From positions 25,219,001-25,283,000 of the forward strand of contig NC_060211.1 in the NCBI RefSeq assembly GCF_021130785.1: DNA of 64,000 nucleotides, read 5' to 3'. A program made the translations under genes and the position numbers. Shown here one piece after another: positions 27,701-40,400 of this stretch. This DNA is from Homalodisca vitripennis. Its lineage: Eukaryota; Arthropoda; Insecta; Hemiptera; Cicadellidae. The stretch's first letter is position 1; the number at the start of each line of letters is the position of its first letter. The notes beneath the pieces are model-generated. The model was not told the DNA's origin. It ran no database searches and saw nothing but the letters and a program-made list of their open reading frames with translations.

Positions 27701-28375
27701 TACATCTTTCATACCTATAGTTTGAGGACTCCATTGTGGTGGTCTTACGTCATAGTCTGGGTCTTCGACCTCTGACTCATCAGTCTCGTATTGTTCATCG
27801 TCGAGGTCCGGAGCATAACCAGGGACACCAGGGTCGTCTTCATAATCAGAATCACTATTAGCCACAAACTGACGTCTATTCTGGATTCCACTAGTTCCAG
27901 GAGGCAAATCCATGTCTATTGTATTATAAGAATAACACTAAACACACAACAAAAACGGTAAAATTTGAAGTAGTCTAAAAACTAACCACAAAACGCTAAC
28001 TGAGAACGGCGACCACAAAAACGCGGGAAAAGTATATCCCCACGAGCGGCAAAACGGACAACCATACACGACGAGTGCTGAGAGCACACTGACTGGGTTT
28101 CTAAACAATGGCGCTGTGCAGTAGATCTACGTCATGCGCGCCTGGCGCGAGGCAGCCGTGCAGTAGATCTACCGCAACCGCATTGAACGTGTTAATGCAT
28201 TTACATTGCCATAGTTTTTGCTTTGTTGCCCCGATCAAGAAAATGTGTATGCCTAAAAAAACTACTTTGATCAAAAGGTGTTTTTTTTCCGACTTTTTAA
28301 ATCTACTTCCATTGTAATCAACCTGTATAGGTGGTTGATTCTCTTGACTGCTTTGTTTTTTTTTTTTTTCAGAAC

Positions 28376-28422
<47 letters not shown>

Positions 28423-31400
28423 GTGTCAAATTTCATCTTTCTAGAACATTGGGAAGTTACAAAAATATAGTTCTTCCAGGAGTGTATGGATGATCTTCAT
28501 AGAAACTCTCTACTTTGTCTGCTTAGAGCATAAGGCACATTGTGTCATATTTAACCTTTATAGGACATTGGTAAGTTCAGGAAAAACAAAAATATAGTTC
28601 TTCTAGAGGTTGAAACTCTATTAACCCTAATATATCATAAGATAGGGATTGCAATTTGAAAATTTAAAGTTACCCCTTCTACCCCCTCCCACTTTGAAAA
28701 GGGTAATGATTTTTTCTCCCTCAAAAAAATCCCAAAAAGTAACTTAATAAATATGGTAAGGTTGTACATTGATATTTCAATCTGTTTGGAATATATCCAG
28801 GCGTATCATGACTTAATTTACACCCTTAGATGTAAACTACACCCTATAACTTTTGCTAGGATCGCCGTAGAGATGTTTTGTTCATGTCATTGTGTTTCTG
28901 TTGAATTATCTTTCAAACAACATGTCAAAAGATAGGGGTTGCAGTTTGAACATTTAAAGTAACCCCACTTAAAAAAGGGGAGAAATATTTTTATCCTTCA
29001 AAAAGTCCAAAAAAAGTGTTTTAGTAGGTACGGTGAAGATTGTACATTGATATCTCAATCCGTTTGGAATACATCCAGGTGAAGCAGGACTTAATTTACC
29101 CCTGTATATTAAATACAAAGAACATGTTCAAGATTCAAATAGTAGTAAAATTTATAAAACTTAAGAACTTCTTGAATATTGTATTTCTCATTTGTTGGTG
29201 CTGCTAAAAGGCTGGACATACCAAAAGATGTTATACTTACTTACTTGATACATGATGTCTTTGTTTTTGTCTTTGACTGGTAAAACCAGATAGACTGTGT
29301 CAGATTTTCTTGTAAACTTTTCTGCAATTTTTTCAAGTATCTAAAACTACGTTTACTATTTTAATTAAGTCAGTGGTGACAGGACAAGAACAGTGGCTCA
29401 TCTTCAAGTTCCTTGAGGACATAGATAGGCCTACTTGTGAGTCTGGACCATATGGCTTCCCTGAACTTAGTAGTGTTCATGTTACTGGTGGTTTCCAGTA
29501 GGATGTTGTATAGTCTGACCGCTAGTATTGGAAAACTGTGCAAATGCTAGACTTATGTTCATATGCAGCGATGAAAGAAGTAGAGAACAGTTAAATACCA
29601 GTAAGACATGCACTTGAGATGGCATTCATATTTCACCGATAACACTTTCTGTAAAGTTGTAATCCCAATTCTGGCTAATGTGATAAACCAATAATTTTAT
29701 CATGGACACTTTCCTAGTAAACTTATCTTCAAAAGTGATTCCCATGTTTAAAAAAGAACTACCTAGTATTTTAGAAGTCTGATGAACCAAGCTTAGCGGA
29801 AACGGGACTACCTGGGATATTCAAAAACTCAGATAATATGGAGATTGTAATACAATATCCTAATCTACAGAAAAATTAAATATTGAGCAATAAAAATAGT
29901 TTATTTATACAATAAATTACATAACTTCGGTTAACCCAGTGGCTTGAATAATCAGACTTCCTACTAAAAGATCTCTGTCATAAAAACATTTTATTAATGA
30001 GTAAAATTTCTTAAGTTTTAGGAAAAGTTATACTTAAATTGTAGATACACAAAATATTTAGAATTGGATTATGTTGTTGGTTTAATATTATTATAGATAG
30101 GTGATTTTAAATAATTTATTTGTCACCCTCCATTCGCGTATGTTACAAAAATAAAACACTACTACAATCTAACCTCTTCTTCAGGTGTCATAGAGACGTT
30201 TAAGGCATTAAGTTTAGTGTACACAAAAATGAAAGACAATTCAATATGTGGTGATGAGCTAACTTAAGTTGGCAATAGAACGTTGGGTGTCAAAACACGC
30301 TAAACACGACCTGAGGGTCCAGAGTGGTTAATAGAAGTACCAATTGTGTCACTGGTCCAGAATGGTTAGTACACATACTAACTGTGTCAATGTACAGAGT
30401 GGTTAGTAGAAGTACCAACTGTGTCACTGTACAGAGTGGTTAGTAGAAGTACCAACTGTGTCACTGTACAGAACAGCCATACACCAACCTCAGTGTCTCA
30501 CCTTCTCTGGTGGTGATGGTCCACCTTCTTTTGATATATATTTTTAATTTATAGTTTCTCCAGTTTAATCATAATTATAATACAAGAAATTGAACTAACT
30601 TTGGATTGCCCTTATATCATTTAAACTTATTTAAACAATTTCCCCAATATGTATGAAAATGTATGACATTCTACCTAATTACTGTATAGAAATTTCCGAT
30701 GAGCTATTTAAATTAAAAAGTAAAATTAAATAGAAAAAGCGTATCATTTATTTTTTGAATAGTTTGAAAAATCCTTTATTTAAGAGACCATGCTGCCAAC
30801 CACACATCTTAGGCTCTGATTTTAATATGGGTTTAAAATTTAAAACTGTTTCATAAATTGAGTTTCCTATAAGAAAATCTATATTGAAGATAAACTATAA
30901 ATTATTATTATTAACAGATAATTGTATTTTTAACAACTCATTAGCATTGAGATATTTACATCTAAGTTTCTAAAGTAAAACATTTATAGATTTGAGATGA
31001 GTTTCTACTTTTAAAGCAGTTTTACAATTTAGGTCCATGTTAAAAGCGGCGCCTAAAATGTGCGGCCGGATGGTAACTGAATAGCATTCCCTCTTAATAT
31101 CAATAAATATATCATGATACTATTTGTGTCACAGGCTTCAGTGAAATGATTGTCAACTGATTTATAAATTTTGCTTTAAATATGATACACATTTATGTGA
31201 AAATATTTAATTCTTTTGATATATTATACAAAATTTGTAATGTAAACTATTGATTGACTATTTATTATATTGAGAAAATTATATTAGGGTTGAAGATACT
31301 TATTTATATTTAAGTTTTTACTTGTTTTTGTTAAAAATTACAAGTAAATGGCAGTTGGTAATGCCATTTGTATCTGTTCTGTATTGCATTATTCTTTTAT

Positions 31401-34400
31401 GAGGGTCTACATATTGCATGTAAGAAGAATTATTCTATTCTAAAATAAAAATAGACATTAGTTGAAATTAAATTTGGGTCTGTATCTTTTTAAATATAAA
31501 TTGTTACTGGTGTAGATAAAGTCCATTGCTGTCTGTTCATAAGGGAGAGAGCCTAGAGTGCACTGTGTAAAAAATGCAAAAACAATAAAGAGGAAATACA
31601 TTTTTTTACATTATATAGTGTTTGTAAACATTATAATTAATAAATCATTGTATTTTTAAACTCCACAAAAATTAAATGTTTGTAAGTATTGTCAGGATTT
31701 GTGTTACTCTCCTTTTTCTGTTATTACAGTTTAATCAGAGGTAAAAGGTTGGCAAATAAAATTTTCATTTCAAACTATTTTCTGTGTAATATTTCATCAA
31801 CATCAATTGGACTATTTTAATTCCTCAATGTGCTTTGAGGTCCAAATATTGTACATCACAAGCCCATTATGTAGTTCTATCTTGTGGCCAATTCTTGAAT
31901 TATTATTTCAACTAAATAACCACTAAAGGACATTGTACACATAAAAAGAAACACACATCCTTAGTGGTGTTGGTCTAGTTATTTTATTGTACTGAGTATT
32001 CAACAAGCTTCTATCAGCTAATTACATTACGGTGGTGTGAGTAAACAAAGTGGTGAAACTTGTTTAGTGGAACATATTCGTCGGTCTTTTACGTTAGTGA
32101 AATTGAATTATTATAGAAAAGTGTTTAAGATTGTGATATGTTATTTGAAAAATTGACAGCTCTGTACTGCAAAATTCACAGCTACATGAGCAATGCTTCT
32201 TTGTTGTCTGACGTTAAACATAACATTTATATAACAAATATTATTATAGATTTATTGTAAGTTACATTGTTAGTATTTTAGTGAAAACAACCGTAAGGAT
32301 CTAATCCAAATTAGCTAAGATATTGAGTCGTTACTAAACCCGCTGTGGTTTTGTACTAGCCTTGTTACAAAAAATCGTGCCGTATGTCACCGTGCACACT
32401 GAAACAACCACGTCAAAGGGTTAACAACCATGTCTTGTGTCATGTTTAGAAGTAGAGTTCTCCCATAATTGATGTACTTACTACAATAGTGTTCAGAAAA
32501 TTACTTTCTATTTAACGTTAAAATTTTTTTTAATGAAAAATATTATCCATTAGGTTAGTTGGTTGAAACGTTTAGTCTAAAATAAATAACAATTGAGTAC
32601 AATTGTAATTTTAAATAATACCAAAAATTTACATCAATTATTGTTTTTATTTCAATAAGTGTGTGTTATAGAAATAAGTTAGTTGATTGTTATATTGTGA
32701 TTATCCCAAAATATACATTCTTATTTACATGCTGAAATTCAACAAATTAATTACGAGATAAGTGTCTTGGTTTGGTTATGAGTTAATGAAAATAAAATAC
32801 CCTATTGTAAGTTTTATATGAAATTAAATATCTTAGTACTATTAATTTTTGTGTGAACCATTATTCTTATTTTTCTTTGAAACCATTTGAAAACATCTCA
32901 TTTTTGTATTCTGAAGACAAAAGTAAGGCTTTGTATTCCTATAAACATGTGGGACAAAAAATCACCTCTCAGAGCTAATGATGTCCAGTTAACCCACGAA
33001 ATCATTCTGTCCATTAGTTTTCTTCTAAGAAATCACATATTGATTAAAACTTAATTTTAATTTCATTTTTACTTAGTGTACAATTTTTATATGAAAACGG
33101 AATTTAAAATAAATTTTCCTTTTAAGAGTTAACAACCCCTAAAATAGTCCTAAAAGGAGTACTTTTTATGACAAAATCAAATTTTGCACATAAACATATC
33201 TTGTCTATTGTATAAAACATCTTTTGTTGATTAGTGATGTAATGAATAGCATAAATTTTTACGTTAACTGGGAATCTGTAGCGAAAAGAAAGCATTAGCA
33301 GAGTCGTGCTAATAGAGAGAAATAGTTAACACCAAATCATGTTCCCTTGAAATTTTGTTTAGAAACATCTTGTACGTGATGAAACTGTGAGAATTTATTA
33401 TATATTCTACACTGTACAGAGTCTTACTAGCCGAGGAATTATGGGGGATGAATCATGCACTAAGTCTGATGCACTTTGACTTCAGATTATTTTTGGGGGC
33501 ACCTAATAAACGAAAAAATTGAGATCACTGTATTCCTAGCAAGTGCATAAGATAGGAGGGTGGGAAGTTGTGCGTGGTAGCCATGTGCTTAATCACACGT
33601 AGAGCTAAAGCATTGTATTTTTAAAACATAACCTAAGACTTTGTAGAAATGGGCCTTACACATAATGTCGTATTTTTTAACACAGCCAGAAAAATTTTAG
33701 TATTAGCTAAATTTTGATAATCAAGAGTAAGTTTATAATGTAAAAATAGATTTTCAATTTAAACTAATTAATGGGATAGTACGATTGTAACTAAACATTT
33801 TACTAAAAAAAACTTGTGTGTCTTGGCAAATGTTGATGTGATAAATGGTTTGGACTAATTAATTTTATGCACATCTATGCCCTGTACATAAATAGTTAGT
33901 AGATGTAATACTGAATCCCTAAATATAATTGGATAGTTCCAAATGTTATGAAGTGTTTCATGTTTTGGTGTTGGCAGGTTTGGTAATGTGAAATTTTAAA
34001 TTAATTTAACAATTTAGAAGTATAATAACAGGTAGACTGATATATTTCGATATTGTATGTAAGTGTTCTCACCGCACTGCTGCATCTACAATGTGCTTTT
34101 GCAAAAACTCTAAGAAAGGAAAAACATTATGACCATAAAATTATGATTGATGTATGTTTACCATAGCATAAACTTATCTAACGATGGCTCAATTAAGAAC
34201 TAAAGTACTGCACTGACTAACTTAATGAATCAAGAAGTTTTTATTGTCTTTAAACACAAACTGTGTAATTGATAAATTCATAGTCTTATAATTATTTTGT
34301 TCTTATTTACTAACAAATTACAATTATATATTGTTTAACATACAATATAATCACAAGCTAACAATAAAATGATATTAAAAAATAACAATTAACTAATTAA

Positions 34401-37400
34401 AATATATTATAAACTTTGTTCTACAGTCTGTGTATGTCTTTGTCCGTTTTCTTGTAGGAAGGGTATTTAAACATTCCTTAACATCGATCAAGAAGCAATA
34501 AATATGCAGGTTTGGACAAGTCATTATTTTAAATTCTTTGAAAATGGATAAACTGACTCTCTATAAGAAACATTCTTGATTGCTCTTAAAGCCTTTTTTG
34601 CCATGTGAAATGTGATTACACTGTTGTAACTTACGTTTTATTCTCAAATTAGATGTAGAAGTGTGTGGTGGCGTTGAAGCAACCGAAGACCGCATAGATG
34701 GCCAGGGACATTTCCGATCTATAATTTCACGACCTGAGATCACGTTGGCCGATCTGGCATGTGATCTGAAATGCATGGGAAAGTACTGATAGGAAATGTC
34801 CCTGGCCATCAACATGGGCTTGGGTGAGTGTCACCCTGCGCTTCTGGCGGAAAAAAACATCTCTCTAGATAGTACACAAATTGAAGTTCAGATCACGTGA
34901 GTGCTCGTAATGATTATTTCTATAAAGGATATTATTGTACATATAATGCTTTAAATATCAATACTGTAGCCGTATCCTTTACAGAGATAAAAGCGATTAT
35001 GTGAAAGGCTGTCATGTGCAGTACCTCCCCCCCCCCCCCCCACCAGCAACAATCAAAAGTCAAACTGCATTAGACTATTAATGCACGCTTAACCCCCTCC
35101 CTCCTCATAGTGCCAGGGCTATAGACAAATCAAAATTTGAATTTATAGTATTTAAAAAAATAATTCTCTCAAAATTGTTAAGTCGTAGTAATTTTTGCTT
35201 TAAATTACAGGATCCTGATGACTTAGCCCGGCAGGGTGATGAATTGACTGCTATGAGTGAAATATTCACCAAAGAAGAGTTCAGTACTAATTCAACAGAT
35301 GCTGGGGTTTATGCAATCTTTGAAGCACATGTTCCACTACCAAGTAAATTTTTGCTTCTGTTGTCCAAAGACACAGCCCAGACAGACTTTGCTGTCAGTC
35401 ACTTACCTCCGCTTCGCCTCATAGCCTCGCTTCCTCAGAGTTATCCTTCTCAGAGTTCTCCTGATTTTGTTCTATCCTGTTGTTGGCTTCCTAAACATAA
35501 ACTCGATAAACTCGTGGTGCAACTTCAAAGCCTTTGGGAAGAAAACCAGTGTGAAATTTTATTTATTTGGTGTTCATTTCTTAAAGATCAGTCACTCGAC
35601 TTGTTAGGAATAGTCAGTAGTTATGACTTAAGTGACAAGTGCTTGTTAGATGTCGGATTATCTGAGGTAAAATGTGATCAAAATCCAACAAGATCCAGGG
35701 GAAACAGCAGCACAACTTCAAAAAGTGACCGCCAAACGTTTAGGTACAATACTGTTAGTGGCTCTTCAAACAAAGAATCCAACAACAATAAATACGATTA
35801 CAAAAAAATCACTAGGCACAATCCTAATAGAAAGTTGGGGGATGAAAATGATTTCTTGAGGATCAGAGCGAAAGAAACACTTATCAGACAAGGTCGAGAC
35901 AAGATTTTGTCTTATCATAGAGAAAGTCTCAAAGATTTGTATTTTTATCTAATAGAATACAATGCTACTAAAACAAAAGAAGAATTTAAAAAGGCATTGC
36001 AGGAGTGTAATGTTTGTTTCTCAGGTGTCCCCGGAGAACTGTGTAAACAGCTGTCATGTAGTCATGTCACATGTGTAGACTGCCTGAAACGGATGTGCGA
36101 AGTACACATTAAACACGGAACTATGGAATCGATCGTTTGTTCTCAGGAGAATTGCGGTCTTGAAATTCCGGCCAACTTGATTAAAGAGTTGGTTTCTAAA
36201 GAGTTGTATGATCAGTTTGACAGACTGATGCTAAATAGGACATTGGATAAAATCAGTAACATGACCTACTGCCCTCTGCTGCACTGCCAGTACCCCATAG
36301 CGACGGAAGGTGATGAGGCGTTGGCGGTTTGTCCGAGTTGCAATCACGCTTTTTGCATTTTCTGCAAAAGAGCTTATCACGGTATTGAAGGTTGCAGGAT
36401 GAAAAGTGAAGAGAAACAACAGTTGATCAAGGCTTACCAAAATGCTGACCACGAAAGAAGACTAGAACTGGAAAAGAGGTACGGGAAAAGGCAACTGGTC
36501 GAGTTAGTAAACACGGCACAGACCGAGGAATGGATGTCGGAGAACAGTAAGAAGTGCCCTTGTTGCAATGTGAACATAGAAAAGAACGACGGCTGTAATA
36601 AAATGATTTGTAGGAAATGTAATGCAAACTTCTGCTGGATGTGTTTAAAGAGACTGTCCTCACTAAACCCTTATTTACATTATCAGGACCCCAAGTCAAG
36701 ATGTTTTAAACTGTTGTTTGAAGGAACATTCACCGAAGAAGCTGTTCATGAAGAGGATTTTTTTGATGATGAGGAAGAAGAAATCATTTAATAATCATTA
36801 CGAGTACGGATTTTGAGTACCAAGTTACATTAATTCCATGTAACATCTTATTTTTGGCCTAAGTGTAATAATACTCATTATTAGTAATTAGGAATGGAAT
36901 CACTGTATGATATAAAATGCAATTAGTCCATTGTAGAGAAATAATAAGTTTACATTTATATAGTTACTGTACTGTATGAAATTTTGGTTTCAGTTTAAAA
37001 TGTTTTATGCAAAAATTGTACAATAATTTCTGACCTAAAAATAAATTCATCTGTGTATTTCATAGTGTGCATTTTCCTATATTTTATTGTTGTTTTCGTT
37101 TTACTTATGTTTTGGTATATTTTTTTGTCTTCCAAAATATTAAATCGGTACTATATAAGCTTTCTATTTGAAGTGTAATAAATTGATTACATAATATATT
37201 TTTCTAGTTAAAAACTGTGATGAAATGTTTGTTTGACTAAAAAATCATTCTTATTTCACAAAAATTAGAATAAGCACTGTGAAGTTTGTAAGAAGCTTTA
37301 GAAGCTTTAACTAGTGAAATATATTTAAATTTTTAGTTATATTGTGGTTGGTTGTAATAATATGTAATAAGGTGGTACAATAAAAAAGTCCACATTTCAA

Positions 37401-40400
37401 ACTTAAATTTGATTAATATCCTTTGAAACGTTGTGTTGAAACAAAGTAAAACTATTTTTCAATTTTCACTAATTTTGTATTTCTAAAAACAATTGTCAAA
37501 TTTTATTTCCCCTTTTCAAAATTGTAAACTTAAATGTCTAAGTATATAATTAAAGGACATACACATGAAAATTATGTGAAGTTGATATTGTTAAAACAGT
37601 CTAATCTTTCTAATAACCTAACATTTTAATTGTCTTATTGTAAATTCTTTTTTTTTAAATTGTAGTAGAGTGGTGTTCCAAGAATTTTCATAATACTTGT
37701 ATGTGTCTGGTGCAGTGACACACGTGTTCATTATATGCGGTTCTCAGAAATATGATGTTTCATGACTTTTAATGTATTAAATTACAGGTAGAATTTCTTT
37801 TATAAGCCATGGTATAAAACATATCGTTTGTATCTTATTCTGGAATAAAATTATTGAAATAAGTTCCCAAAATAAAACAGTGTAAAAATCAGTATTCCAA
37901 AAAGTTATTTTCTGTGAAGATTGACAATAAGTTGATGTGAATGAAGAATATTTTTCCCTCTTAGTTCTTGAGAACTATAAAAAGTTTTGTAAACAATATA
38001 TTCAAAAATATATGTGACAAGTTTTTGTAAAAGTATAGTATACAGGTTGCAATTTTGTGTCCCTATAAAATTATACTATTGGTTTTTAAGCAGTATTCTT
38101 TGTTAATTGAAATTGAAGTTAAGTTTCTTTACTTTTTTAGTTCATATATCTACACTGTAAATTGTAATTTTGATCATAAATACCCAGTGTAAAACAGAGT
38201 TGCTTCTGGTGTGAAGTGATAAAAAGAGTTATTTTGAAAGATCACATAAATATTAAATATAGTTTATTAATTTTAAATCAGGTACTCTAATAGACTGTAT
38301 TTTTTGGTTTAAGAAATATGTAAATGAAATAAATTATCTGTCAGTATGTAACATTTTCTTATTGAAAAACTAGTGATTAGGGTTGTTTTTCAATTTATAA
38401 ATCTGTGTCGAAATCATGTTTTATTTTATTATGGTAAAGCTTATGTTTATTTGTAATAATTTTATTTTCCTAGCAATTTTATTTGTTGTATAATACTGTT
38501 GATTTGTAGATAAATGTTCAAAAATGTAATAAACATTGTTCCACAATAATTAATCATCTCTGCAGCGATTTTTATGAGCATCACAGAAAATACCTCAAAA
38601 GTTGTATAATAATTATTTAATAATAATGTGCGTCTCATATAAAACGCTGCAGTATTGTTAACTTATTATTTTCTTGATTAAATATATGAAAACAACAATA
38701 CATATAGTCTTTATTTATGATCTATTACTTTATTTACACATTGATAACGTATTTTTATTTTGAATAAATACATGAAAATAACGAAATAGTCTTTATGATC
38801 AAGGTTCAAAATAATTAAACCATTATGCACTTTATTTTGTTTGAAATTGTTCTGATACTGATTTCAGTTTAAATCAAAAAATTGTTTGAATTTGATATTT
38901 ATTTTGTTATTTTAAAATAGGTTATCTTCGTGTTAGGTCAATATCAATGTTGTATTCTTACTTTGAAAAAATAATTTGGCGGCATAAAAGTATGTTAACC
39001 ACAATAGTGATAAGTGTCTGGCAGTCTGCGTGAAGAATTGAAGAATTTAATTGTTTCTTCAACCAAAACAAACTTATAGCTTTAATTGATTTGGCTTTAT
39101 TGTGCTCTGTATATAATTCATGTAAACTATCACGAAGAAGGTTAAATGGAATAAATAATTATGGATGTCATTGAGGAGCTAAAATGTGTAAAACATTTTT
39201 GATAGTCCAGAAGCTCCATCAGTAATTTATGTAAATTACTACTAAGAAGGTTAAATGGCAATAAATAATAATGGATGTCATTGAGGAGCTAAAATTTGTG
39301 TGCTAAAAACATTTTTGATAGTCCAGAAGCTCCATCAGTAATTTTATGTAAATTACACTAAGAAGGTTTAAATGGCATAAATAATAATGGATGTCATTGA
39401 GGAGCTAAAATGTGTAAAACATATTTTGATAGTGCAGAAGCTCCATCAGTAATTTATGTAAATTACCACTAAGAAGGTTAAATGGCATAAATAATAATGG
39501 ATGTCATTGAGGAGCTAAAAATGTGTAAAACATTTTTTGATAGTGGCAGAAGCTCCATCAGTAATTTATGTAAATTACTAACCTAAGAAGGTTAAATGGC
39601 ATAAATAATTATGGATGTCATTGAGGGTTTAGGAGCTAAAATGTGTAAAAAACATTTTTGTATATTGCAGAAGCTCCATCAGTAATTTATGTAAATTAAC
39701 CACTAAGAAGGTTAAATGGCATAAATAATTAATGGATGTCATTGAGGAGCCTAAAATGTGTAAAACATTTTTGATAGTGCAGAAGCTCCATCAGTAATTT
39801 ATGTAAATTACCACTAAGAAGGTTAAATGGCATAAAATAATAATGGATGTCATTGAGGAGCCTAAAATGTGTAAAACATTTTTTGATAGTCCAGAAGCTC
39901 CATCAGTAATTTATGTAAATTACCATTCTAAGAAGGTTAAATGGCATAAATAATAATGGATGTCATTGAGAGGAGCTAAAATGTGTAAAACATTTTTGAT
40001 AGTGCAGAAGCTCCATCAGTAATTTATAAGTAAAAGAAAAAATTACTACTTAAGAAGGTTCAATGGCATAAATAATAATGGATGTCATTGAGGAGCTTAA
40101 AATTGTGTAAAACAATTTTTTGATAGTCCAGAAGCTCCATCAGTAATTTATGTAAATTACCACTAAAAAGGTTTAAATGGCATAAATAATAATGGATGTC
40201 ATTGAGGAGCTAAAATGTGTAAAACATTTTTGATAGTGCAGAAGCTCCATCAGTAATTTATGTAAATTACTACTAAGAAGGTTAAATGGCATAAATAATA
40301 ATGGATGTCATTGAGGAGCTAAAATGTGTAAAACATTTTTGATAGTGGCAGAAGCTCCATCAGTTAATTTATGTAAATTACTACTAAGAAGGGTTAAATG

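Larger units (their letters stand above)
25923..28195 (-). mobile_element. complete piggyBac-family transposon flanked by TTAA
   Basis: TTAA at 25923-25926 and at 28192-28195 flank a 2265-bp element. Its ends are CACGTTCGCTGC on the left and, in reverse complement, CACGTTCAATGC on the right. A quasi-palindromic motif GTGCAGTAGATCTACCGCAC lies near both ends (26077-26096, 28116-28131 and 28158-28176), as expected for subterminal repeats bound by transposase. The element encodes one uninterrupted transposase on the minus strand. It lies in the DCTN6 intron. The intact frame suggests recent insertion; the few mismatches between the two ends leave current mobility open. Confidence 0.9.

Noticed and set aside
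34561..34815. 84-codon minus-strand frame over the hairpin at 34.7 kb
   Set aside because: No recognisable domain; the frame simply crosses the inverted repeat.
34812..34832. ATG followed by GGTGAGT as the RNF14 first exon
   Set aside because: Joining this donor to the phase-0 acceptor at 35210 gives a stop codon within three codons.
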